Origin: Rallus limicola
Lineage: Eukaryota; Chordata; Aves; Gruiformes; Rallidae
Length of the DNA stretch: 64,000 nt
Reading direction: 5' to 3'
Assembly: GCA_022605955.1 (NCBI GenBank)
Contig: JAKCOZ010000240.1
Span: forward strand, 307,924-371,923
How positions within the stretch are numbered: the first letter of the stretch is position 1; each line of letters begins with the position of its first letter. Of this stretch, positions 48,101 through 60,121 are shown piece after piece. Below the pieces are notes generated by a model. It was given only the letters and a program-made list of their open reading frames with translations, did no database searches and was not told where the DNA came from. The position numbers and the translations under genes were made by a program.

Positions 48101-51092
48101 AGCAATAACTCCCAAAGTAAAGAAGCTAGGCCTGAAAGGCATAGCTTGTCTGAAACCTCCTAACATGACACACGAGCAGCCCCTGTCACTTTGGTTCTCA
48201 GCCTTTTCCTTTGCCTGGAAAGAGGGAACATGCCTGGAACCTCCTACGGTGCTTTTCTCGGCCCTAGCAGACTGCAGTTCAAAACATGCTAAACGTCCAG
48301 CAATAACTCCCAAAGTAAAGAAGCTAGGCCTGAAAGGCATAGCTTGTCTGAAACCTCCTAACAGGACACACGAGCAGCCCCTGTCACTTTGGCTCTCAGC
48401 CTTTTCCTTTGCCTGGAAAGAGGGAACATGCCTGGAACCTCCTACGGTGCTTTTCTCGGCCCTAGCAGACTGCAGTTCAAAACATGCTAAACGTCCAGCA
48501 ATAACTCCCAAAGTAAAGAAGCTAGGCCTGAAAGGCATAGCTTGTCTGAAACCTCCTAACATGACACACGAGCAGCCCCTGTCACTTTGGTTCTCAGCCT
48601 TTTCCTTTGCCTGGAAAGAGGGAACATGCCTGGAACCTCCTACGGTGCTTTTCTCGGCCCTAGCAGACTGCAGTTCAAAACATGCTAAACGTCCAGCAAT
48701 AACTCCCAAAGTAAAGAAGCTAGGCCTGAAAGGCATAGCTTGTCTGAAACCTCCTAACAGGACACACGAGCAGACCCTGTCACTTTGGCTCTCAGCCTTT
48801 TCCTTTGCCTGGAAAGAGGGAACATGCCTGGAACCTCCTACGGTGCTTTTCTCGGCCCTATCAGACTGCAGTTCAAAACATGCTAAACGTCCAGCAATAA
48901 CTCCCAAAGTAAAGAAGCTAGGCCTGAAAGGCATAGCTTGTCTGAAACCTCCTAACAGGACACACGAGCAGACCCTGTCACTTTGGCTCTCAGCCTTTTC
49001 CTTTGCCTGGAAAGAGGGAACATGCCTGGAACCTCCTACGGTGCTTTTCTCGGCCCTAGCAGACTGCAGTTCAAAACATGCTAAACGTCCAGCAATAACT
49101 CCCAAAGTAAAGAAGCTAGGCCTGAAAGGCATAGCTTGTCTGAAACCTCCTAACAGGACACACGAGCAGCCCCTGTCACTTTGGCTCTCAGCCTTTTCCT
49201 TTGCCTGGAAAGAGGGAACATGCCTGGAACCTCCTACGGTGCTTTTCTCGGGCCTAGCAGACTGCAGTTCAAAACATGCTAAATGTCCAGCAATAACTCC
49301 CAAAGTAAAGAAGCTAGGCCTGAAAGGCATAGCTTGTCTGAAACCTCCTAACAGGACACACGAGCAGACCCTGTCACTTTGGCTCTCAGCCTTTTCCTTT
49401 GCCTGGAAAGAGGGAACATGCCTGGAACCTCCTACAGTGCTTTTCTCTGCCCTAGAAGACTGCAGTTCAAAACATGCTAAACGTCCAGCAATAACTCCCA
49501 AAGTAAAGAAGCTAGGCCTGAAAGGCATAGCTTGTCTGAAACCTCCTAACAGGACACACGAGCAGACCCTGTCACTTTGGCTCTCAGCCTTTTCCTTTGC
49601 CTGGAAAGAGGGAACATGCCTGGAACCTCCTACGGTGCTTTTCTCGGCCCTAGCAGACTGCAGTTCAAAACATGCTAAACGTCCAGCAATAACTCCCAAA
49701 GTAAAGAAGCTAGGCCTGAAAGGCATAGCTTGTCTGAAACCTCCTAACAGGACACACGAGCAGACCCTGTCACTTTGGCTCTCAGCCTTTTCCTTTGCCT
49801 GGAAAGAGGGAACATGCCTGGAACCTCCTACGGTGCTTTTCTCGGCCCTAGCAGACTGCAGTTCAAAACATGCTAAACGTCCAGCAATAACTCCCAAAGT
49901 AAAGAAGCTAGGCCTGAAAGGCATAGCTTGTCTGAAACCTCCTAACAGGACACACAAGCAGACCCTGTCACTTTGGCTCTCAGCCTTTTCCTTTGCCTGG
50001 AAAGAGGGAACATGCCTGGAACCTCCTACGGTGCTTTTCTCGGCCCTAGCAGACTGCAGTTCAAAACATGCTAAACGTCCAGCAATAACTCCCAAAGTAA
50101 AGAAGCTAGGCCTGAAAGGCATAGCTTGTCTGAAACCTCCTAACAGGACACATGAGCAGCACCTGTCACTTTGGCTCTCAGCCTTTTCCTTTGCCTGGAA
50201 AGAGGGAACATGCCTGGAACCTCCTACGGTGCTTTTCTCGGCCCTAGCAGACTGCAGTTCAAAACATGCTAAACGTCCAGCAATAACTCCCAAAGTAAAG
50301 AAGCTAGGCCTGAAAGGCATAGCTTGTCTGAAACCTCCTAACAGGACACACGAGCAGACCCTGTCACTTTGGCTCTCAGCCTTTTCCTTTGCCTGGAAAG
50401 AGGGAACATGCCTGGAACCTCCTACGGTGCTTTTCTCGGCCCTAGCAGACTGCAGTTCAAAACATGCTAAACGTCCAGCAATAACTCCCAAAGTAAAGAA
50501 GCTAGGCCTGAAAGGCATAGCTTGTCTGAAACCTCCTAACAGGACACACGAGCAGCCCCTGTCACTTTGGCTCTCAGCCTTTTCCTTTGCCTGGAAAGAG
50601 GGAACATGCCTGGAACCTCCTACGGTGCTTTTCTCGGGCCTAGCAGACTGCAGTTCAAAACATGCTAAATGTCCAGCAATAACTCCCAAAGTAAAGAAGC
50701 TAGGCCTGAAAGGCATAGCTTGTCTGAAACCTCCTAACAGGACACACGAGCAGACCCTGTCACTTTGGCTCTCAGCCTTTTCCTTTGCCTGGAAAGAGGA
50801 CACATGCCTGGAACCTCCTACGGTGCTTTTCTCGGCCCTAGCAGACTGCAGTTCAAAACATGCTAAACGTCCAGCAATAACTCCCAAAGTAAAGAAGCTA
50901 GGCCTGAAAGGCATAGCTTGTCTGAAACCTCCTAACAGGACACACGAGCAGACCCTGTCACTTTGGCTCTCAGCCTTTTCCTTTGCCTGGAAAGAGGGAA
51001 CATGCCTGGAACCTCCTACGGTGCTTTTCTCGGCCCTAGCAGACTGCAGTTCAAAACATGCTAAACGTCCAGCAATAACTCCCAAAGTATAG
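45153..51092. repeat. Right-domain higher-order segment, 30 monomers (5,940 bp)
   Basis: Near-copy of 39,609-45,152 with two extra monomers near 50,120-50,515. The first of these carries ACACATGAGCAGCACCTG, as also seen near 32,924, 53,960 and 59,155. The extra pair lengthens the spacing between the two terminal CTCGGGCC monomers from 990 to 1,386 bp. A CTCTGCCCTAGAAG variant near 49,448 distinguishes it from its partner. Confidence 0.88.
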
Positions 51093-51117
51093 AAGCTAGG
51101 CCTTTCAGGCCTAGCTT
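51093..51117. repeat. In-place core inversion 4
   Basis: Same hairpin and upstream change, 30 monomers after the third. Confidence 0.96.
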
Positions 51118-53495
51118 GTCTGAAACCTCCTAACAGGACACACGAGCAGACCCTGTCACTTTGGCTCTCAGCCTTTTCCTTTGCCTGGAAAGAGGGAACA
51201 TGCCTGGAACCTCCTACGGTGCTTTTCTCGGCCCTAGCAGACTGCAGTTCAAAACATGCTAAACGTCCAGCAATAACTCCCAAAGTAAAGAAGCTAGGCC
51301 TGAAAGGCATAGCTTGTCTGAAACCTCCTAACAGGACACACGAGCAGCCCCTGTCACTTTGGCTCTCAGCCTTTTCCTTTGCCTGGAAAGAGGGAACATG
51401 CCTGGAACCTCCTACGGTGCTTTTCTCGGCCCTAGCAGACTGCAGTTCAAAACATGCTAAACGTCCAGCAATAACTCCCAAAGTAAAGAAGCTAGGCCTG
51501 AAAGGCATAGCTTGTCTGAAACCTCCTAACAGGACACCCGAGCAGACCCTGTCACTTTGGCTCTCAGCCTTTTCCTTTGCCTGGAAAGAGGGAACATGCC
51601 TGGAACCTCCTACGGTGCTTTTCTCGGCCCTAGCAGACTGCAGTTCAAAACATGCTAAACGTCCAGCAATAACTCCCAAAGTAAAGAAGCTAGGCCTGAA
51701 AGGCATAGCTTGTCTGAAACCTCCTAACAGGACACACGAGCAGACCCTGTCACTTTGGCTCTCAGCCTTTTCCTTTGCCTGGAAAGAGGGAACATGCCTG
51801 GAACCTCCTACGGTGCTTTTCTCGGCCCTAGCAGACTGCAGTTCAAAACATGCTAAACGTCCAGCAATAACTCCCAAAGTAAAGAAGCTAGGCCTGAAAG
51901 GCATAGCTTGTCTGAAACCTCCTAACATGACACACGAGCAGCCCCTGTCACTTTGGTTCTCAGCCTTTTCCTTTGCCTGGAAAGAGGGAACATGCCTGGA
52001 ACCTCCTACGGTGCTTTTCTCGGCCCTAGCAGACTGCAGTTCAAAACATGCTAAACGTCCAGCAATAACTCCCAAAGTAAAGAAGCTAGGCATGAAAGGC
52101 ATAGCTTGTCTGAAACCTCCTAACAGGACACACAAGCAGACCCTGTCACTTTGGCTCTCAGCCTTTTCCTTTGCCTGGAAAGAGGGAACATGCCTGGAAC
52201 CTCCTACGGTGCTTTTCTCGGCCCTAGCAGACTGCAGTTCAAAACATGCTAAACGTCCAGCAATAACTCCCAAAGTAAAGAAGCTAGGCCTGAAAGGCAT
52301 AGCTTGTCTGAAACCTCCTAACAGGACACACGAGCAGACCCTGTCACTTTGGCTCTCAGCCTTTTCCTTTGCCTGGAAAGAGGGAACATGCCTGGAACCT
52401 CCTACGGTGCTTTTCTCGGCCCTAGCAGACTGCAGTTCAAAACATGCTAAACGTCCAGCAATAACTCCCAAAGTAAAGAAGCTAGGCCTGAAAGGCATAG
52501 CTTGTCTGAAACCTCCTAACAGGACACATGAGCAGCCCCTGTCACTTTGGCTCTCAGCCTTTTCCTTTGCCTGGAAAGAGGGAACATGCCTGGAACCTCC
52601 TACGGTGCTTTTCTCGGCCCTAGCAGACTGCAGTTCAAAACATGCTAAACGTCCAGCAATAACTCCCAAAGTAAAGAAGCTAGGCCTGAAAGGCATAGCT
52701 TGTCTGAAACCTCCTAACAGGACAAACAAGCAGAACCTGTCACTTTGGCTCTCAGCCTTTTCCTTTGCCTGGAAAGAGGGAACATGCCTGGAACCTCCTA
52801 CGGTGCTTTTCTCGGCCCTAGCAGACTGCAATTCAAAACATGCTAAACGTCCAGCAATAACTCCCAAAGTAAAGAAGCTAGGCCTGAAAGGCATAGCTTG
52901 TCTGAAACCTCCTAACAGGACAAACGAGCAGACCCTTTCACTTTGGCTCTCAGCCTTTTCCTTTGCCTGGAAAGAGGGAACATGCCTGGAACCTCCTACG
53001 GTGCTTTTCTCGGCCCTAGCAGACTGCAGTTCAAAACATGCTAAACGTCCAGCAATAACTCCCAAAGTAAAGAAGCTAGGCCTGAAAGGCATAGCTTGTC
53101 TGAAACCTCCTAACAGGACACACGAGCAGCCCCTGTCACTTTGGCTCTCAGCCTTTTCCTTTGCCTGGAAAGAGGGAACATGCCTGGAACCTCCTACGGT
53201 GCTTTTCTCGGCCCTAGCAGACTGCAGTTCAAAACATGCTAAACGTCCAGCAATAACTCCCAAAGTAAAGAAGCTAGGCCTGAAAGGCATAGCTTGTCTG
53301 AAACCTCCTATTAGGACACCCGAGCCGACCCTGTCACTTTGGCTCTCAGCCTTTTCCTTTGCCTGGAAAGAGGGAACATGCCTGGAACCTCCTACGGTGC
53401 TTTTCTCGGCCCTAGCAGACTGCAGTTCAAAACATGCTAAACGTCCAGCAATAACTCCCAAAGTAAAGAAGATAGGCATGAAAGGCATAGCTTGT
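51093..53495. repeat. Right-domain segment ending in the CTATTAGG signature
   Basis: It begins with an in-place core inversion like its neighbours but switches to the signature series ACAAACAAG (about 52,724), ACAAACGAG (about 52,921), CTATTAGG (about 53,309) and GAAGATAGG (about 53,468). This resembles 31,490-32,262 and 61,920-62,698. It looks like a mosaic of two higher-order types. Confidence 0.8.
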
Positions 53496-53563
53496 CCTGT
53501 TAGGAGGTTTCAGACAAGCTATGCCTTTCAGGCCTAGCTTGTCTGAAACCTCCTAACAGGACA
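53493..53563. repeat. Palindromic insert 24, class A
   Basis: First insert after 21.2 kb without one. The GAAGATAGGCATG upstream monomer is shared with inserts 23 and 26. Confidence 0.95.
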
Positions 53564-55324
53564 CACGAGCAGCCCCTGTCACTTTGGCTCTCAGCCTTTT
53601 CCTTTGCCTGGAAAGAGGGAACATGCCTGGAACCTCCTACGGTGCTTTTCTCGGCCCTAGCAGACTGCAGTTCAAAACATGCTAAACGTCCAGCAATAAC
53701 TCCCAAAGTAAAGAAGCTAGGCCTGAAAGGCATAGCTTGTCTGAAACCTCCTAACAGGACACACAAGCAGACCCTGTCACTTTGGCTCTCAGCCTTTTCC
53801 TTTGCCTGGAAAGAGGGAACATGCCTGGAACCTCCTACGGTGCTTTTCTCGGCCCTAGCAGACTGCAGTTCAAAACATGCTAAACGTCCAGCAATAACTC
53901 CCAAAGTAAAGAAGCTAGGCCTGAAAGGCATAGCTTGTCTGAAACCTCCTAACAGGACACATGAGCAGCACCTGTCACTTTGGCTCTCAGCCTTTTCCTT
54001 TGCCTGGAAAGAGGGAACATGCCTGGAACCTCCTACGGTGCTTTTCTCGGCCCTAGCAGACTGCAGTTCAAAACATGCTAAACGTCCAGCAATAACTCCC
54101 AAAGTAAAGAAGCTAGGCCTGAAAGGCATAGCTTGTCTGAAACCTCCTAACAGGTCACACGAGCAGACCCTGTCACTTTGGCTCTCAGCCTTTTCCTTTG
54201 CCTGGAAAGAGGGAACATGCCTGGAACCTCCTACGGTGCTTTTCTCGGCCCTAGCAGACTGCAGTTCAAAACATGCTAAACGTCCAGCAATAACTCCCAA
54301 AGTAAAGAAGCTAGGCCTGAAAGGCATAGCTTGTCTGAAACCTCCTAACAGGACACACGAGCAGACCCTGTCACTTTGGCTCTCAGCCATTTCCTTTGCC
54401 TGGAAAGAGGGAACATGCCTGGAACCTCCTATGGTGCTTTTCTCGGCCCTAGCAGACTGCAGTTCAAAACATGCTAAACGTCCAGCAATAACTCCCAAAG
54501 TAAAGAAGCTAGGCCTGAAAGGCATAGCTTGTCTGAAACCTCCTAACAGGACACACAAGCAGACCCTGTCACTTTGGCTCTCAGCCTTTTCCTTTGCCTG
54601 GAAAGAGGGAACATGCCTGGAACCTCCTATGGTGCTTTTCTCGGCCCTAGCAGACTGCAATTCAAAACATGCTAAACGTCCAGCAATAACTCCCAAAGTA
54701 AAGATGCTAGGCCTGAAAGGCATAGCTTGTCTGAAACCTCCTAACAGGACACATGAGCAAACCCTTTCACTTTGGCTCTCAGCTTTTTCCTTTGCTTGGA
54801 AAGAGGGAACATGCCTGGAACCTCCTACGGTGCTTTTCTCGGCCCTAGCAGACTGCAGCTCAAAACATGCTAACCGTCCAGCAATAACTCCCAAAGTAAA
54901 GAAGCTAGGCCTGAAAGGCATAGCTTGTCTGAAACCTCCTAACAGGACACACGAGCAGACCCTGTCACTTTGGCTCTCAGCCTTTTCCTTTGCCTGGAAA
55001 GAGGGAACATGCCTGGAACCTCCTACGGTGCTTTTCTCGGCCCTAGCAGACTGCAGTTCAAAACATGCTAAACGTCCAGCAATAACTCCCAAAGTAAAGA
55101 AGCTAGGCCTGAAAGGCATAGCTTGTCTGAAACCTCCTAACAGGACAGATGAGCAGCACCTGTCACTTTGGTTCTCAGCCTTTTCCTTTGCCTGGAAAGA
55201 GGGAACATGCCTGGAACCTCCTACGGTGCTTTTCTCGGCCCTAGCAGACTGCAGTTCAAAACATGCAAAACGTCCAGCAATAACTCCCAAAGTAAAGAAG
55301 CTAGGCATGAAAGGCATAGCTTGT
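53496..55324. repeat. Nine-monomer segment led by a class A insert (1,829 bp)
   Basis: It contains an unusual concentration of private or rare substitutions: CCTATGGTGC twice (near 54,430 and 54,629), AAGATGCTAGG near 54,703, GCTAACCGTCC near 54,870, GGACAGATGAG near 55,144 and CATGCAAAACG near 55,262. It appears less homogenised than the rest of the right-hand domain. Confidence 0.82.
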
Positions 55325-55392
55325 CCTGTTAGGAGGTTTCAGACAAGCTATGCCTTTCAGGCCTAGCTTGTCTGAAACCTCCTAACAGGACA
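55322..55392. repeat. Palindromic insert 25, class A
   Basis: The upstream monomer has CATGCAAAACG and GGCATG. The right flank reads AGGACAAGCGAG, so the 29-bp arms are kept although the flank beyond them differs. Confidence 0.95.
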
Positions 55393-58300
55393 AGCGAGCA
55401 GACCCTGTCACTTTGGCTCTCAGCCTTTTCCTTTGCCTGGAAAGAGGGAACATGCCTGGAACCTCCTATGGTGCTTTTCTCGGCCCTAGCAGACTGCAGT
55501 TCAAAACATGCTAAACGTCCAGCAATAACTCCCAAAGTAAAGAAGCTAGGCATGAAAGGCATAGCTTGTCTGAAACCTCCTAACATGACACACGAGCAGC
55601 CCCTGTCACTTTGGTTCTCAGCCTTTTCCTTTGCCTGGAAAGAGGGAACATGCCTGGAACCTCTTACGGTGCTTTTCTCGGCCCTAGCAGACTGCAGTTC
55701 AAAACATGCTAAACGTCCAGCAATAACTCCCAAAGTAAAGAAGCTAGGCCTGAAAGGCATAGCTTGTCTGAAACCTCCTAACAGGACACACGAGCAGACC
55801 CTGTCACTTTGGCTCTCAGCCTTTTCCTTTGCCTGGAAAGAGGGAACATGCCTGGAACCTCCTACGGTGCTTTTCTCGGCCCTAGCCGACTGCAATTCAA
55901 AACATGCTAAACGTCCAGCAATAACTCCCAAAGTAAAGATGCTAGGCCTGAAAGGCATAGCTTGTCTGAAACCTCCTAACAGGACACACGAGCAAACCCT
56001 TTCACTTTGGCTCTCAGCTTTTTCCTTTGCTTGGAAAGAGGGAACATGCCTGGAACCTCCTACGGTGCTTTTCTCGGCCCTAGCAGACTGCAGCTCAAAA
56101 CATGCTAAACGTCCAGCAATAACTCCCAAAGTAAAGAAGCTAGGCCTGAAAGGCATAGCTTGTCTGAAACCTCCTAAAAGGACACCCGAGCAGACCCTGT
56201 CACTTTGGCTCTCAGCCTTTTCCTTTGCCTGGAAAGAGGGAACATGCCTGGAACCTCCTACGGTGCTTTTCTCGGCCCTAGCAGACTGCAGTTCAAAACA
56301 TGCTAAACGTCCAGCAATAACTCCCAAAGTAAAGAAGCTAGGCCTGAAAGGCATAGCTTGTCTGAAACCTCCTAACAGGACACCCGAGCAGACCCTGTCA
56401 CTTTGGCTCTCAGCCTTTTCCTTTGCCTGGAAAGAGGGAACATGCCTGGAACCTCCTACGGTGCTTTTCTCGGCCCTAGCAGACTGCAGTTCAAAACATG
56501 TTAAACGTCCAGCAATAACTCCCAAAGTAAAGAAGCTAGGCCTGAAAGGCATAGCTTGTCTGAAACCTCCTAACAGGACACACGAGAAGACCCTGTCACT
56601 TTGGTTCTCAGCCTTTTCCTTTGCCTGGAAAGAGGGAACATGCCTGGAACCTCCTACGGTGCTTTTCTCGGCCCTAGCAGACTGCAGTTCAAAACATGCT
56701 AAACGTCCAGCAATAACTCCCAAAGTAAAGAAGCTAGGCCTGAAAGGCATAGCTTGTCTGAAACCTCCTAACAGGACACACGAGCAGACCCTGTCACTTT
56801 GGCTCTCAGCCTTTTCCTTTGCCTGGAAAGAGGGAACATGCCTGGAACCTCCTACGGTGCTTTTCTTGGCCCTAGCAGACTGCAGTTCAAAACATGCTAA
56901 ATGTCCAGCAATAACTCCCAAAGTAAAGAAGCTAGGCCTGAAAGGCATAGCTTGTCTGAAACCTCCTAAAAGGACACACGAGCAGACCCTGTCACTTTGG
57001 CTCTCAGCCTTTTCCTTTGCCTGGAAAGAGGGAACATGCCTGGAACCTCCTATGGTGCTTTTCTCGGCCCTAGCAGACTGCAGTTCAAAACATGCTAAAC
57101 GTCCAGCAATAACTCCCAAAGTAAAGAAGCTAGGCCTGAAAGGCATAGCTTGTCTGAAACCTCCTAACAGGACACACGAGCAGACCCTGTCACTTTGGCT
57201 CTCAGCCTTTTCCTTTGCCTGGAAAGAGGGAACATGCCTGGAACCTCCTACGGTGCTTTTCTCGGCCCTAGCAGACTGCAGTTCAAAACATGCTAAACGT
57301 CCAGCAATAACTCCCAAAGTAAAGAAGCTAGGCCTGAAAGGCATAGCTTGTCTGAAACCTCCTAACAGGACACATGAGCAGCCCCTGTCACTTTGGCTCT
57401 CAGCCTTTTCCTTTGCCTGGAAAGAGGGAACATGCCTGGAACCTCCTACGGTGCTTTTCTCGGCCCTAGCAGACTGCAGTTCAAAACATGCTAAACGTCC
57501 AGCAATAACTCCCAAAGTAAAGAAGCTAGGCCTGAAAGGCATAGCTTGTCTGAAACCTCCTAACAGGACACACGAGCAGACCCTGTCACTTTGGCTCTCA
57601 GCCTTTTCCTTTGCCTGGAAAGAGGGAACATGCCTGGAACCTCCTACGGTGCTTTTCTCGGCCCTAGCAGACTGCAGTTCAAAACATGCTAAACGTCCAG
57701 CAATAACTCCCAAAGTAAAGAAGCTAGGCCTGAAAGGCATAGCTTGTCTGAAACCTCCTAACAGGACACACGAGCAGACCCTGTCACTTTGGCTCTCAGC
57801 CTTTTCCTTTGCCTGGAAAGAGGGAACATGCCTGGAACCTCCTACGGTGCTTTTCTCGGCCCTAGCAGACTGCAGTTCAAAACATGCTAAACGTCCAGCA
57901 ATAACTCCCAAAGTAAAGAAGCTAGGCCTGAAAGGCATAGCTTGTCTGAAACCTCCTAACAGGACACACGAGCAGACCCTGTCACTTTGGCTCTCAGCCT
58001 TTTCCTTTGCCTGGAAAGAGGGAACATGCCTGGAACCTCCTACGGTGCTTTTCTCGGCCCTAGCAGACTGCAGTTCAAAACATGCTAAACGTCCAGCAAT
58101 AACTCCCAAAGTAAAGAAGCTAGGCATGAAAGGCATAGCTTGTCTGAAACCTCCTAACAGGACACACGAGCAGCCCCTGTCACTTTGGCTCTCAGCCTTT
58201 TCCTTTGCCTGGAAAGAGGGAACATGCCTGGAACCTCCTACGGTGCTTTTCTCGGCCCTAGCAGACTGCAGTTCAAAACATGCTAAACGTCCAGCAATAA

Positions 58301-60096
58301 CTCCCAAAGTAAAGAAGCTAGGCCTGAAAGGCATAGCTTGTCTGAAACCTCCTAACAGGACACACGAGCAGACCCTGTCACTTTGGCTCTCAGCCTTTTC
58401 CTTTGCCTGGAAAGAGGGAACATGCCTGGAACCTCCTACAGTGCTTTTCTCGGCCCTAGCAGACTGCAGTTCAAAACATGCTAAACGTCCAGCAATAACT
58501 CCCAAAGTAAAGAAGCTAGGCCTGAAAGGCATAGCTTGTCTGAAACCTCCTAACAGGACACACGAGCAGACCCTGTCACTTTGGCTCTCAGCCTTTTCCT
58601 TTGCCTGGAAAGAGGGAACATGCCTGGAACCTCCTACGGTGCTTTTCTCGGCCCTAGCAGACTGCAGTTCAAAACATGCTAAACGTCCAGCAATAACTCC
58701 CAAAGTAAAGAAGCTAGGCCTGAAAGGCATAGCTTGTCTGAAACCTCCTAACAGGACACACGAGCAGACCCTGTCACTTTGGCTCTCAGCCTTTTCCTTT
58801 GCCTGGAAAGAGGGAACATGCCTGGAACCTCCTACGGTGCTTTTCTCGGCCCTAGCAGACTGCAGTTCAAAACATGCTAAACGTCCAGCAATAACTCCCA
58901 AAGTAAAGAAGCTAGGCCTGAAAGGCATAGCTTGTCTGAAACCTCCTAACAGGACACACAAGCAGACCCTGTCACTTTGGCTCTCAGCCTTTTCCTTTGC
59001 CTGGAAAGAGGGAACATGCCTGGAACCTCCTACGGTGCTTTTCTCGGCCCTAGCAGACTGCAGTTCAAAACATGCTAAACGTCCAGCAATAACTCCCAAA
59101 GTAAAGAAGCTAGGCCTGAAAGGCATAGCTTGTCTGAAACCTCCTAACAGGACACATGAGCAGCACCTGTCACTTTGGCTCTCAGCCTTTTCCTTTGCCT
59201 GGAAAGAGGGAACATGCCTGGAACCTCCTACGGTGCTTTTCTCGGCCCTAGCAGACTGCAGTTCAAAACATGCTAAACGTCCAGCAATAACTCCCAAAGT
59301 AAAGAAGCTAGGCCTGAAAGGCATAGCTTGTCTGAAACCTCCTAACAGGACACACGAGCAGACCCTGTCACTTTGGCTCTCAGCCTTTTCCTTTGCCTGG
59401 AAAGAGGGAACATGCCTGGAACCTCCTACGGTGCTTTTCTCGGCCCTAGCAGACTGCAGTTCAAAACATGCTAAACGTCCAGCAATAACTCCCAAAGTAA
59501 AGAAGCTAGGCCTGAAAGGCATAGCTTGTCTGAAACCTCGTAACAGGACACACGAGCAGCCCCTGTCACTTTGGCTCTCAGCCTTTTCCTTTGCCTGGAA
59601 AGAGGGAACATGCCTGGAACCTCCTACGGTGCTTTTCTCGGGCCTAGCAGACTGCAGTTCAAAACATGCTAAATGTCCAGCAATAACTCCCAAAGTAAAG
59701 AAGCTAGGCCTGAAAGGCATAGCTTGTCTGAAACCTCCTAACAGGACACACGAGCAGACCCTGTCACTTTGGCTCTCAGCCTTTTCCTTTGCCTGGAAAG
59801 AGGACACATGCCTGGAACCTCCTACGGTGCTTTTCTCGGCCCTAGCAGACTGCAGTTCAAAACATGCTAAACGTCCAGCAATAACTCCCAAAGTAAAGAA
59901 GCTAGGCCTGAAAGGCATAGCTTGTCTGAAACCTCCTAACAGGACACACGAGCAGACCCTGTCACTTTGGCTCTCAGCCTTTTCCTTTGCCTGGAAAGAG
60001 GGAACATGCCTGGAACCTCCTACGGTGCTTTTCTCGGCCCTAGCAGACTGCAGTTCAAAACATGCTAAACGTCCAGCAATAACTCCCAAAGTATAG

Positions 60097-60121
60097 AAGC
60101 TAGGCCTTTCAGGCCTAGCTT
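60097..60121. repeat. In-place core inversion 5
   Basis: Same hairpin and upstream change, 45 monomers and two inserts after the fourth. The sequence on both sides matches the surroundings of copy 4. Confidence 0.96.

Larger units (their letters stand above)
32263..53495. repeat. Palindrome-poor run of 107 monomers (21.2 kb)
   Basis: Only the insert at its start interrupts the 198-bp periodicity: 21,233 = 107 x 198 + 47. Most monomers are of the GCAGTTC type. The higher-order structure is marked by in-place core inversions and by the paired CTCGGGCC and AAATGTCC substitutions, not by inserts. The minus-strand frame stays open throughout because no insert shifts it. Confidence 0.93.

Noticed and set aside
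32267..53488. Giant protein-coding gene on the minus strand (and matching plus-strand frames elsewhere)
   Set aside because: The frames follow the repeat period, occur on both strands, stop wherever a 47-bp insert shifts phase, and show unconstrained residue changes. I list no CDS.
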